Assembly (NCBI GenBank): GCA_905197665.1
Contig: CAJJZP010000006.1
Location: 1-64,000, forward strand
Reading direction: 5' to 3'
Length of the DNA: 64,000 nucleotides
Source of the DNA: an uncultured Collinsella sp.
Lineage (GTDB): Bacteria > Actinomycetota > Coriobacteriia > Coriobacteriales > Coriobacteriaceae
Shown here: in pieces, positions 52,771 to 61,141 of the stretch
Numbering within the stretch: the first letter of the stretch is position 1
How the letters are laid out: the number at the start of each line of letters is the position of its first letter
The notes under the pieces: generated by a model
What the model was told of the DNA's origin: nothing
What the model saw: the letters and a program-made list of their open reading frames with translations, nothing else
Databases searched by the model: none
Made by a program: the position numbers and the translations under genes

Positions 52771-53113
52771 GATACTTCCCCTTCCATGCGCTCTCGCGCA
52801 CGACCGTGGTAACGAATCGACCCGCCGGATGCGGGCCGTGAGGGAACTATACGGCGGGATTTGAACGGGCTTGAGCAGAGGATGCGCGGTTTGGTAAACG
52901 TGCTAAAACCTGCGGTAAACGGTAGGTAAAGGTGGTTACCTTATGAAGATACCAACAAAGGAACTCGCAGGTCAGATGTAAGAAATACTGCTAAATCGGT
53001 TTATCATAAGTAGCTAATTTGGGATGGGGCTTTTTTAGCTGCCCCCGCAGGCAATCGGCCAAAGAGCTCGTAACCTCAGCCAGGGTAGCTAAAAAAGCCC
53101 CGTCCCAAATTAA
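52771..53113 (-). promoter_or_regulatory. ppdK upstream region
   Basis: A gene-free gap of about 340 bases. On the minus strand TATAGT at 52846-52851 is a plausible -10 with a poor -35. GGTAAACG occurs at 52893-52900 and 52914-52921 (exactly 21 bases apart), and GGTAAAGG at 52925-52932. These lie at about -54 to -90, as expected for activator sites. The distal part is filled by the long inverted repeat at the end of ppsR. Confidence 0.45.
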
Positions 53114-53119
53114 CTACTT
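53008..53119. repeat. Long inverted repeat at the 3' end of ppsR
   Basis: Arms 53008-53040 and 53087-53119 pair over 33 positions with two exceptions, one a G-U pair, around a 46-base loop. The right arm includes the last codons and stop of ppsR. Each arm contains GGGGCTTTTTTAGCT. It could act as a bidirectional terminator or be a MITE-like insertion; a related half-copy lies at the end of rsfS. Confidence 0.7.
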
Positions 53120-53989
53120 TTGTTGAGCGCGGAGGGCGGCACGGTGGGCTCTTGCCTCTTGAATCTCTTCGAGGTGAGCGATGATCTCGGAGGCGCTTTC
53201 CTCGATCGCCTTGCCGTCGGTGCGAACCACAAAGCAACCCAGACGTTTCATGAGGGCGCGAGCCTCCTCGAGCTCACTGCGTACACTCTCAGGCTCGGCA
53301 TAGGAGCCCGCAACGGCACGGGCATAGTCGTCGCCCAGGCGGCTATCGCGAATCTCGGAAATCACATCGACGGTCGAAATCAGACCGAAAAGACGCATCG
53401 GATCGACCTCGTAAATCGACTTGGGCGGCTCCATACCGTGCGCCAGCGGAACATTGGCGACCTTATAGCCCTGATAGGCCAAATACATCGACAGCGGCGT
53501 CTTGGATGTGCGTGACACGCCCAGCAGCACAATATCGGCACCCGACAGATCATCGCAGCCACGTCCGTCATCGTGCTCGACAAAGTACTCCATGGCCTCG
53601 ATACGGTGGAAATAGCGATCGTCGGTCTTGTGAATCACGCCCGCAACGCCCTTGGGCGGCATACCGATGAGGGACGACAGCACCGCGAGCGACGGCCCGA
53701 TCAGGTCAACCGAGCGAATATGCAGCATGCCCAAGTAGTCGAGCACGCGAGCACGAAGCCCCGGGTCGACGATGGTATGGAACACGGCGATATCGCGATG
53801 GTCGGCATCGACTCGCGGGCCCACAAACGACTTGACCTGCTCCACCGAGGTCACCTTAGGCAGACGTAAAACACGAAAAGCCCCTTCATCAAATTGCCCG
53901 GACGCCGCAAGCACCACCTCACAAGCGGTATCACCGAGCGAGTCGGAGATAACGATAACGGTGGGACGAGCGGTGACCGGGCAATCCAT
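53114..53989 (-). CDS. ppsR: PPDK regulatory protein (kinase/pyrophosphorylase, DUF299)
   Basis: This family phosphorylates a Thr of pyruvate phosphate dikinase with ADP to switch it off, and reverses it with phosphate. The P-loop-like signature GVSRTSKTPLSMYLA is near 156-170. The N-terminal VIVISDSLGDTACEVV and the FHTIVDPGLR segment are also typical. 291 residues. ATG at 53989 with AGGAG upstream. Adjacency to ppdK points to PPDK rather than PEP synthase as the target. Confidence 0.93.
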   Translation of the reverse strand: MDCPVTARPTVIVISDSLGDTACEVVLAASGQFDEGAFRVLRLPKVTSVEQVKSFVGPRVDADHRDIAVFHTIVDPGLRARVLDYLGMLHIRSVDLIGPSLAVLSSLIGMPPKGVAGVIHKTDDRYFHRIEAMEYFVEHDDGRGCDDLSGADIVLLGVSRTSKTPLSMYLAYQGYKVANVPLAHGMEPPKSIYEVDPMRLFGLISTVDVISEIRDSRLGDDYARAVAGSYAEPESVRSELEEARALMKRLGCFVVRTDGKAIEESASEIIAHLEEIQEARAHRAALRAQQK

Positions 53990-54023
53990 GCGGGGCTCCT
54001 TTTACGCTTATGCGCAGGCTAGC

Positions 54024-56120
54024 TTACTTTTTGCGGGCAAGCTCACCAATGTTGGCGATGCCGGAGAAAACGGCCTCGAAGCGGTTGAGCAGCTTAAGGC
54101 GATTATCGCGAAGCTGTTCGTCCTTGTCCATGACCATAACCTCGTCAAAGAAACGGTCGATGGGGGCACGCAGGGCGGCCAGAGCGGCAAACGCGGCAGG
54201 GTAATCCTCGGCAGCAAGGGCGGCCTCGACAGCGGTCTGAGCGAACTCGGAGGCGTCGGCAAGTGCAAGCTCGACCTCGCCCATCAGGCTGCGGTCGTAC
54301 TCCACACCCAGCTCGGGCTTGGAGATATGCGCGGCTCGGGCGTAGGCAGTCGCCAGGTTGTCGAAGGTCTCGGCGTCGTTCTTGCGGGCCTCGTCGAGGG
54401 CGGCGCAGCGGGCGAAGAAGACCGACGGGGCAATGATGTGCACCGCGGATACGGCGGCGACGGTATCGGCCGGGATCTTCTCGTCACGGGCCATGCTCAC
54501 CAGACGGCCGTGGAAGAAGTCGCGAACCTGCTGGGCGACCGCGGCGGCGTCAAACTCAATGCCCTGCTCGCTGTAGAGCTCGAGTGCAAAGTCGATGAGC
54601 GACGTGGGGTCGATCGGCAGACGATCGCGCAGGATGTTGATGATGCCGATGGCGGCGCGACGCAGCGCGTACGGGTCGGAAGAGCCGGTCGGGGGCTCGC
54701 CGATGGAAAAAATACCGGCAATGGTATCGAGTTTGTCGGCGCAGGCCACGATGCAGCCAGCGGTGCCCTCGGGCAGCTCGTCGCCGGCAAAGCGGGGACG
54801 ATAGTGATCGCGAATGGCGTGGGCGACCTCGTCGTTCTCCCCCATCGCGGAGGCATAATAACCGCCCATCACGCCCTGCTGGCTCGTGAACTCGACGACG
54901 GCGTTGGACACCAGGTCGGCCTTGCACAGATGTGCGGCGCGGCCGGCATCAGCGGCCAGATGGGCACCCAGGTGAGCCTCGCGGGCAATAGCGAGCGCGA
55001 GCTGCTCAATACGCTCGGACTTGGCAAGCACGCTGCCGAGCTTCTCCTGGAAGGCGACCTTGGCCAGGCGCTCACGGAACTCGTCGAGGGAGATCTTCAG
55101 ATCCTCCTCGTAGAAGAACTTGGCGTCGTCCAGACGGGCGCGCACGACGCGCTCGTTGCCGTCAATCACGCGCTCGGCATTCTCGGGCTTGCTGTTGGAG
55201 ACGACCACGAACTCACGCGTCAGCTTACCCTCACCGTCATAAATCGGGAAGTAGCGCTGGTTGGTGAGCATAGACTCGCAGATGATCTCGTGCGGGACCT
55301 TGAGGAACTCCTCATCGAAGGTACCGACGAGCACCGTCGGCCACTCGCAGAGGTTGATGACCTCCTCGAAGACCTTCTTGGGCGTATCGACGTGGCAGCC
55401 AGGACGGACGGCCTCGACCTCGGCGATACCGGCAAGGATGGCCTCACGACGGCGCTCGGCAGAAAGCACGCCGGCGTCCTCGAGCACCCGCTCGTAAACA
55501 GCGGGGCTGGCGACCACATGGTCACCGGGGCCCAGGACGCGATGGCCGCGCGTGGTGTTGCCACTCGTCACGTCGGCAAACGACACGGGCACGACGTCCT
55601 CGCCCAAAAGGCAGCAGATCCAGCGGACCGGACGCACGAACGTGGCGTGCTCGTGGCCCCAGCGCTGGCTGCGGTAGTTGGGCCACTGCAGGCCGGCGAT
55701 GGTCTTCTCGCACAGGGCCGTCAGAATCGGGGTGGCCGGGGCGGAAGGAATGTTCTTCTCAGCAAAGACGTACTCGCGTCCGTCGGTGTCCTCGCGACGG
55801 ACCAGGTCCTCGGCAGCCACACCGCACTTGCGGGCAAAGCCCTGGGCGGCCTTGGTGGCGTTACCGTCAGCGTCGAAGGCGATGTTGGCCGCGGGGCCAC
55901 GCTTGACCTCGTGAACCTCATCGGTCGCAGTGGCGACGTCGGCAACGAGCGCAGCCAGGCGACGCGGGCTCGAGATCACGCGGACCTCGCCGTGGGCCAG
56001 ACCGGCCTCGTCGAGACCCTTGGCGATAATGGTGCCAAGCTGCTTGACGGCATTGTTCAGCGGTGCAGAGGGCATTTCCTCCGTACCGATCTCAAACAGG
56101 AAATCCTTAGCGTCTGCCAT
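54024..56120 (-). CDS. glyS: Glycyl-tRNA synthetase beta subunit
   Basis: The beta subunit binds tRNA-Gly in the alpha2-beta2 enzyme. It opens with DFLFEIGTEEMPSA and RRLAALVADVA. It contains HD-like and DALR anticodon-binding regions, with the RRAAIGIINILRD segment in the C-terminal half. 698 residues. ATG at 56120, 3 bases after glyQ, with GAGGTGG inside the end of glyQ. Confidence 0.96.
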   Translation of the reverse strand: MADAKDFLFEIGTEEMPSAPLNNAVKQLGTIIAKGLDEAGLAHGEVRVISSPRRLAALVADVATATDEVHEVKRGPAANIAFDADGNATKAAQGFARKCGVAAEDLVRREDTDGREYVFAEKNIPSAPATPILTALCEKTIAGLQWPNYRSQRWGHEHATFVRPVRWICCLLGEDVVPVSFADVTSGNTTRGHRVLGPGDHVVASPAVYERVLEDAGVLSAERRREAILAGIAEVEAVRPGCHVDTPKKVFEEVINLCEWPTVLVGTFDEEFLKVPHEIICESMLTNQRYFPIYDGEGKLTREFVVVSNSKPENAERVIDGNERVVRARLDDAKFFYEEDLKISLDEFRERLAKVAFQEKLGSVLAKSERIEQLALAIAREAHLGAHLAADAGRAAHLCKADLVSNAVVEFTSQQGVMGGYYASAMGENDEVAHAIRDHYRPRFAGDELPEGTAGCIVACADKLDTIAGIFSIGEPPTGSSDPYALRRAAIGIINILRDRLPIDPTSLIDFALELYSEQGIEFDAAAVAQQVRDFFHGRLVSMARDEKIPADTVAAVSAVHIIAPSVFFARCAALDEARKNDAETFDNLATAYARAAHISKPELGVEYDRSLMGEVELALADASEFAQTAVEAALAAEDYPAAFAALAALRAPIDRFFDEVMVMDKDEQLRDNRLKLLNRFEAVFSGIANIGELARKK

Positions 56121-56123
56121 GGC

Positions 56124-57035
56124 TTACGCCACCTCGCCTTCCTGGTCGGCATTCTCGTTGATTCCGGCGACCTCGGCCATATAGGCCTCGCAGCACGCCT
56201 TGGCGACGGCGCGGACGCGCAGGATGTAGTTGGCGCGCTCGACTGCGGACAGCGCACCGCGGGCATCGAGCAGGTTGAAGGCATGACTGCACTTCATGAC
56301 GCAGTCGTACGCCGGCAGCGGCAGCTTGCGCTCCAGGCAGGAGTGGCACTCGGCCTCGTAGTCATCGAACTTCTGACGCATCATCTCGACGTTGGCGACC
56401 TCAAAGTTGTAAGCGCTGAACTCGCGCTCGTTCTCCAGGAACACGTCGCCGTAGGTCATGGGCGTGCCGTCGGGCAGGTAGCTCCACACCAGGTCGTAGA
56501 CCGAGTTGACGCCCTGGGCGTACATGGCGATACGCTCCAGGCCATAGGTGATCTCGACGGGCACGGGATCGACCTCGATGCCGCCCACCTGCTGGAAGTA
56601 CGTAAACTGCGTGACCTCCATGCCGTTGAGCCAGACCTCCCAGCCAAGGCCCCAGGCGCCGAGCGTCGGGCTCTCCCAGTCGTCCTCGACAAAGCGGACG
56701 TCATGGTCGTTGGGGTCCAGGCCAATGGCGGCCAGCGAACCCAGGTAGAGCTCCTGGGCGTTGACCGGCGAAGGCTTGATGAGCACCTGGAACTGATAGT
56801 AGTGCTGCATGCGGTTGGGGTTCTCGCCGTAGCGGCCGTCGGCGGGACGGCGGCAGGGCTGCGCATAGCAGGTGCGCCACTCGGCGGGACCAAGCGAGCG
56901 CAGCGTGGTCGCGGTATGGAAGGTACCGGCACCGACCTCGGAGTCATAGGGCTGCATAATGACGCAGCCCTGCTCGCCCCAGTACTGCTGGAGGCGCAGG
57001 ATGATGTCTTGGAAGGAAAGCGATGAAGCGTTCAT
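56124..57035 (-). CDS. glyQ: Glycyl-tRNA synthetase alpha subunit
   Basis: Catalytic class II subunit that activates glycine. Starts with SFQDIILRLQQYWGEQGCVI and includes EVGAGTFHTATTLRSLGP, RPADGRYGENPNRMQHYYQF and the GWEVWLNGMEVTQFTYFQQ region. 303 residues. I looked for a glycine T-box in the 59-base gap before it and saw none. Confidence 0.97.
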   Translation of the reverse strand: MNASSLSFQDIILRLQQYWGEQGCVIMQPYDSEVGAGTFHTATTLRSLGPAEWRTCYAQPCRRPADGRYGENPNRMQHYYQFQVLIKPSPVNAQELYLGSLAAIGLDPNDHDVRFVEDDWESPTLGAWGLGWEVWLNGMEVTQFTYFQQVGGIEVDPVPVEITYGLERIAMYAQGVNSVYDLVWSYLPDGTPMTYGDVFLENEREFSAYNFEVANVEMMRQKFDDYEAECHSCLERKLPLPAYDCVMKCSHAFNLLDARGALSAVERANYILRVRAVAKACCEAYMAEVAGINENADQEGEVA

Positions 57036-57094
57036 GCCTCTAATATCCCCTCGTCGAAACGATTACACGGTTAGGTACTGTACTATAGCGGTTT

Positions 57095-57658
57095 TTAGTC
57101 GATAGCGCCGATACGGTTGAGCGGCCAGTAGCGCACAAGTGCAACGGCTATCAAGTCGGAGCGGTCGACCGGGCCAAAGTAGCGGGAGTCGGCAGAGTTC
57201 TCGCGGTTGTCGCCCATCACCCACACACAGTCGTCAGGGACGGTGTAGGGATAGCTCACCTGAGCGCCGGGGGCTTGGGCCGAAAGCGGCCAGCTCATGC
57301 CGGTTGTATAGTCTTCGTCGAGCGCCTGGCCGTCGACGACAACCTTGCCGTCCTGCAGGTCGACCGTCTGACCGGCCGTGGCAATAACGCGCTTTACCAG
57401 CACGTCATGCTCGGACGTGGCATCGGGGTTGTGGAACACCACGATATCGCCTTGCTTGACGGGCTGCCCAAGCTCGAGGCTGACCTTTTGCGCCAGGATC
57501 TGGTCGCCAATCTCGATCGTGGACTCCATGGAACCGGTAGGCACCACAAAGGGTTCGACCACAAACGAGCGAATCAAAAAGGTGGCGACCAGTGCGATCG
57601 CGACGACCACGATCCACTCAAACGCGCCCTTTAGCACGGAATGCTGCGATGGAACCAT
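57095..57658 (-). CDS. lepB: Signal peptidase I
   Basis: Removes signal peptides outside the membrane. One N-terminal membrane anchor spans about 13-31. The Ser/Lys dyad is S43 in PTGSMEST and K89 in VLVKRVIATAGQ. Box E, GDNRENSADSR, is near the C-terminus. 187 residues from ATG at 57658, 2 bases after trmD with AGGAG in the trmD end. It belongs to the rpsP-khpA-rimM-trmD operon. Confidence 0.95.
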   Translation of the reverse strand: MVPSQHSVLKGAFEWIVVVAIALVATFLIRSFVVEPFVVPTGSMESTIEIGDQILAQKVSLELGQPVKQGDIVVFHNPDATSEHDVLVKRVIATAGQTVDLQDGKVVVDGQALDEDYTTGMSWPLSAQAPGAQVSYPYTVPDDCVWVMGDNRENSADSRYFGPVDRSDLIAVALVRYWPLNRIGAID

Positions 57659-57660
57659 TC

Positions 57661-58419
57661 TCACTCCTCGCTCTGTGAATACGAAGCGTCCAGGATCTCC
57701 TGCGCGTACGCGCGCTCCTCTACCGTAAGTCGTGCCGTCTCGATAAGATCGGGACGCCAACGACAGGTACGCTCGATGGCGTTTTTGCGACGCCAGGCAT
57801 CGACCTTGGCATGGTCGCCGCTTACGAGCACTGGAGGCACGCCCTCGCCATTGAACTCGGCGGGGCGGGTGTACTGCGCGTACTCGAGCAGGCCACCGTC
57901 CTCGGCGGTCGAGAAAGACTCGTCCACGTTGCTCATCTCGTCGCCCAAGGCTCCGGGAATGAGCCGTACGACGGCATCGGCCACGACCATAGCGGGCAGC
58001 TCGCCGCCCGTAAGCACATAGTCGCCGATCGACAGACGCTCATCGGCATACGCATATGCGCGCTCGTCGACGCCCTCGTAACGGCTGCACACAAACAGCA
58101 GGCGCTCGCTTTTGAGCAGGCGCTCGGCCACATGCTGCGTAAAGGGCTCCCCGCAGGGGGTGAAGAACACCACGGTGGGCTTGGGACCCTCGGAGCTGAT
58201 GGCCTCGATTGCCTCGCCAATGGGCTCGACCTTCATGAGCATGCCCTGCCCGCCGCCATACGGCTCGTCATCGACGGTGCGATGGCGGTCGTGCGTCCAG
58301 TCGCGCAGGTTATACGCCTTAAAATCAAAAAGGCCGGCCTTGCGGGCGCGGCCCAAAATCGACGTGGACATGACGGGCTCAAACATCTCGGGAAAGACCG
58401 AAAGGGTCTCAATCAGCAT
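57661..58419 (-). CDS. trmD: tRNA (guanine-37-N1)-methyltransferase
   Basis: Methylates G37 to prevent frameshifting. A SPOUT enzyme with the trefoil knot: FVCSRYEGVDERAY, then LSIGDYVLTGGELPAMV. DDEPYGGGQGMLM is in the N-terminal part. 252 residues. ATG at 58419 with GGGAGG upstream. Confidence 0.97.
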   Translation of the reverse strand: MLIETLSVFPEMFEPVMSTSILGRARKAGLFDFKAYNLRDWTHDRHRTVDDEPYGGGQGMLMKVEPIGEAIEAISSEGPKPTVVFFTPCGEPFTQHVAERLLKSERLLFVCSRYEGVDERAYAYADERLSIGDYVLTGGELPAMVVADAVVRLIPGALGDEMSNVDESFSTAEDGGLLEYAQYTRPAEFNGEGVPPVLVSGDHAKVDAWRRKNAIERTCRWRPDLIETARLTVEERAYAQEILDASYSQSEE

Positions 58420-58429
58420 GTTGTCCTCC

Positions 58430-58951
58430 CTACTTGTCCATATCGATCAAGCCATCCATAACGTGGACGGAAATTGTTCCTGTGTCGGGAAGATCGAGCA
58501 CAACCTGCTCGATCACGGGAATCAGCACCTCGCCGTACCGATCGCCCTCGACAACCCAAACATCGTTGGCGGGCGTCGACATGATCTCGACAATCGTACC
58601 GAGCGAGCCAAAGCGCTCATCGACCACCTCGCGACCCATAAGGTCGGTATAGGCGGCGTCGAGCGAATCGAGCTCGAAGTCATCACGATTGGCCAGCACA
58701 TAGCATCCGGTGATGCCCTCAGCGGCCGTCAAGTCATCTATGCCCTCAAACGAGACCAGATCGCCATCGCCCGTATCGGTGACGGACACGACCGTGCAAA
58801 AACGGTCGCGCTTGAGCGCCGGCGGCGTCAAGGCGACACGCATACCCGGCTCCAATACAGAAGGAAGCCCCCGCAGCGGCTGCGCGAGGACCTCCCCCTT
58901 CCTTCCGTGCGGCTTGACCACACGGGCGATGTTTTTGTACTGGGACCTCAA
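58430..58951 (-). CDS. rimM: 16S rRNA processing protein RimM
   Basis: Assists assembly of the 30S head, binding S19. N-terminal RimM domain begins IARVVKPHGRKGEVLAQPL; the C-terminal PRC-barrel includes DLMGREVVDERFGSLGTIVEI and VLIPVIEQVVLDLP. 173 residues. TTG start at 58951 with only a close AGGA, so initiation may depend on coupling to khpA, whose stop is 4 bases away. Confidence 0.93.
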   Translation of the reverse strand: MRSQYKNIARVVKPHGRKGEVLAQPLRGLPSVLEPGMRVALTPPALKRDRFCTVVSVTDTGDGDLVSFEGIDDLTAAEGITGCYVLANRDDFELDSLDAAYTDLMGREVVDERFGSLGTIVEIMSTPANDVWVVEGDRYGEVLIPVIEQVVLDLPDTGTISVHVMDGLIDMDK

Positions 58952-58955
58952 GGTC

Positions 58956-59240
58956 CTAGCCCAGAACCTCTACCTCGACAGCGGTGTCGAGGCGAGCAGC
59001 CAGTGCACGGGCGAGCGTGCGAATGGCCTTGATGGTACGGCCACGACGGCCGATGACCTTAGCGACGTCATCCTCGGCAACCGAAACCTCAATCGTGGAG
59101 GCGTCGTCACCATCGATGACCTCGAGGCTCACGGAATCCGGGTCGTCGACGATCTGAACAACGAGATATTCGACGAGATCGGCGATGCGATCTGAGAGCA
59201 TTGCCTCACCCTCGAGCTGTGCAGCGTCAACCTCAGGCAC
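58956..59240 (-). CDS. khpA: KH domain RNA-binding protein KhpA
   Basis: KhpA is a small KH protein that, with KhpB, binds RNA and affects cell division and sRNAs in Gram-positives. The GxxG loop is GRRG at 64-67 (KVIGRRGRTIKAI). At 94 residues it has about 15 extra N-terminal residues. GTG start at 59240 with GAGGAG upstream. It sits between rpsP and rimM, its standard place. Confidence 0.92.
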   Translation of the reverse strand: MPEVDAAQLEGEAMLSDRIADLVEYLVVQIVDDPDSVSLEVIDGDDASTIEVSVAEDDVAKVIGRRGRTIKAIRTLARALAARLDTAVEVEVLG

Positions 59241-59243
59241 GAT

Positions 59244-59585
59244 TTACTCCTCGGCGCCCTCAGCGGCCTCAGCGGCAGCCTTAGCGGCCTCGGCCTCTTT
59301 GGCGAGCTGCTTCTTGGACTTCTTGACGACGGTCTCGGTCTTCTCGCCCTCGTTGGCGGCCTTGACCAGAGCGGCGACGGCGTCGGTAAGCTGAGCGCCC
59401 TTGGACTGCCAGTCAGCAATCTTCTCGAGGTCGAGGTTGATGGTCTTGGGGGCGGTCATCGGGTTGTAGCGGCCAACCTCCTCGATGATACGACCGTCAC
59501 GCGGGGCGCGGGAATCGGCGACGACGACACGGTAGTACGGACGCTTCTTAGCGCCGTGACGAGCAAGGCGAATCTTGACTGCCAA
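59244..59585 (-). CDS. rpsP: 30S ribosomal protein S16
   Basis: S16 is required for 30S assembly. It starts AVKIRLARHGAKKRPYYRVV and includes RDGRIIEEVGRYNP. A C-terminal extension rich in Ala, Lys and Glu brings it to 113 residues, about 25-30 more than E. coli S16. TTG start at 59585 with GGAGGAG upstream; the longer frame is rejected. First gene of the operon. Confidence 0.96.
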   Translation of the reverse strand: MAVKIRLARHGAKKRPYYRVVVADSRAPRDGRIIEEVGRYNPMTAPKTINLDLEKIADWQSKGAQLTDAVAALVKAANEGEKTETVVKKSKKQLAKEAEAAKAAAEAAEGAEE

Positions 59586-59714
59586 AGGAAACTCCTCCAA
59601 CCAAGCAGCTTTAGGCTGCAACTACAAACAAACAGTTGAACATAATACGCCATCGACGCGGGCAGGTGAAGTCCGTGAGACCAACTTCTTCGGTGTAGTC
59701 GAGGGCAAATCCAT

Positions 59715-59742
59715 ATCTTAGACAAGAATTCGCGATTTGCAA
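59715..59742 (-). promoter_or_regulatory. Promoter of the rpsP operon
   Basis: TTGCAA, 16 bases, TAAGAT on the minus strand, giving a leader of about 120 nt that includes a GCAGC/GCTGC hairpin near 59602-59617. Confidence 0.6.
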
Positions 59743-59774
59743 GCACATACACGCACCCCACATGAGCTGCGCGG

Positions 59775-59780
59775 TATACT
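59775..59780 (+). promoter_or_regulatory. -10 box placing the dinB mRNA start at its ATG
   Basis: TATACT ends six bases before the dinB ATG, so transcription should begin at or next to the A of ATG. There is no Shine-Dalgarno sequence in between. The -35 is weak and no LexA box is recognisable. Confidence 0.5.
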
Positions 59781-59786
59781 CATGAC

Positions 59787-61040
59787 ATGGAAAGACGCGA
59801 ACATACATACGGTTATGAGGATGCTGCGGGCGTCACGCCGCCGCCCTGGACGGGTCCGGCGGTGGGCCTGATGGACCTCGATGCATTTTTTGCGAGCGTG
59901 GAGATGCTCGATCATCCCGAATGGCGCGGCAAACCGCTCATCGTGGGCGGAGACGCCGAATCACGCGGCGTCGTGTCCACGTGCTCGTACGAGGCACGTC
60001 GCTTTGGTGTGCATTCTGCCATGGCCTCGGCCGAGGCGCGGCGTCTGTGCCCACAGGCCATTTGGACGCATGGGCATTTCGATCGCTACCACGAGGTCAG
60101 CGCGCAGGTCATGGCGATTCTCGCCGACGAGACCCCGCGCGTTGAGCGCGTATCCATCGACGAGGCCTTTATCGATATCACGCCGGGCCGCTTTGCGCCC
60201 GAAGACCCGCTGCTGGTTGCGCGGCGCATAAGCGACCGCGTGGCAGCGCTGGGAGTGACCTGCTCTATTGGCGTGGGCTGCAACAAGACGGTCGCAAAGA
60301 TCGCAAGCGAGCGGGACAAGCCGTTTGGGCTGACCATCGTGCGCCCCGGAACCGAGCAGCGCTTTTTGGCCGCGCTGCCGGTATCTGCCATGAGCGGCAT
60401 CGGGCGTTCGGCCGAGGAGCGACTGCGTCGCATGCGCATCTATACGCTCGGCGAGCTTTCACGCGCGCCAGAATCCACCCTGGCTGCAATCTTTGGCGTG
60501 AATGGCGAGCGCATGCGTCAACGTGCTTTGGGGCTCGAAGTATCCGAGGTCACCAGTCTGGATGAGGAACGTGAAGTTAAATCGGTGAGCAATGAGCGCA
60601 CCTTTGCGAAGGATCTGACTGAACGTGGTGACATTGAGGCGGCGATCGCGCTGCTCGGCGAGTCGGTTGGGCGCCGCCTGCGTCGTCAAGGGCTGACAGG
60701 CGGAACCGTAACGCTCAAGCTCAAATACTGTTACGGCAGCGGACGCACGGCACAGCGCCGCTTGCCCCACCCCACCGACGACGAGAATATCTTTGTGGCC
60801 GTAGCGCTCGAGCTGCTCGACAATATCTGGCAAGAAGGCATGCATGTGCGTCTGGCGGGTATCGGGATGAGCGACTTTGACCATCAGGGCGGCATCCAGA
60901 CCGACCTGTTCTGCGAAGTCGACGACCGCGGAGCCCAATCAAGCGACCGTCGCGACCTCTCAGTCGCGATCGATGCCGTCCGAGACAAGTTCGGCGACAC
61001 CGCCCTATCTTTCGGCCGCCAATCCCGCTTCAATGATTAA
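59787..61040 (+). CDS. dinB: DNA polymerase IV (Y family)
   Basis: Error-prone translesion polymerase. The catalytic motifs are present: LMDLDAFFASVE near 28-39 and SIDEAFID near 121-128, with IGVGCNKTVAKIASE and a helix-hairpin-helix (PVSAMSGIGRSAEERL). The little-finger domain is complete and the C-terminus lacks a clear QxxLF-type clamp motif, although QTDLF near 372 could serve. 417 residues, longer than E. coli DinB. One of only four plus-strand genes. Confidence 0.94.
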   Translation: MERREHTYGYEDAAGVTPPPWTGPAVGLMDLDAFFASVEMLDHPEWRGKPLIVGGDAESRGVVSTCSYEARRFGVHSAMASAEARRLCPQAIWTHGHFDRYHEVSAQVMAILADETPRVERVSIDEAFIDITPGRFAPEDPLLVARRISDRVAALGVTCSIGVGCNKTVAKIASERDKPFGLTIVRPGTEQRFLAALPVSAMSGIGRSAEERLRRMRIYTLGELSRAPESTLAAIFGVNGERMRQRALGLEVSEVTSLDEEREVKSVSNERTFAKDLTERGDIEAAIALLGESVGRRLRRQGLTGGTVTLKLKYCYGSGRTAQRRLPHPTDDENIFVAVALELLDNIWQEGMHVRLAGIGMSDFDHQGGIQTDLFCEVDDRGAQSSDRRDLSVAIDAVRDKFGDTALSFGRQSRFND

Positions 61041-61054
61041 CCGCCTTTGTAAAA

Positions 61055-61095
61055 ATAGAAAGCCGGGCAGGTGCGGAAAACCGCAACTGCCCGGC
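61055..61095 (-). terminator. Terminator between convergent dinB and rsfS
   Basis: GCCGGGCAG / CTGCCCGGC outer stem with TGCGG/CCGCA inner stem and AAAA loop. A T-rich tract follows on the minus strand (CTTTCTATTTTT), serving rsfS best; it may also halt dinB. Confidence 0.75.
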
Positions 61096-61108
61096 GAAAT
61101 GCGCGAGG

Positions 61109-61141
61109 CTAGCTAAAAGCCCCATATCAAATGAGCCACTA
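61109..61141. repeat. Half-copy of the ppsR inverted-repeat sequence
   Basis: AGCTAAAAGCCCCAT followed by a related A-rich stretch and AGCCACTA matches one arm of the 53008-53119 repeat with small gaps. Like that element it overlaps the stop codon of a minus-strand gene, here rsfS. Confidence 0.5.

Noticed and set aside
57036..57094. Possible glycine T-box before glyQ
   Set aside because: The gap to lepB is only 59 bases, too short for a T-box, and no T-box core motif is visible.
59700..59786. LexA/SOS box before dinB
   Set aside because: I found no CGAAC...GTTCG-type palindrome; the GAATTC present is not a LexA site.
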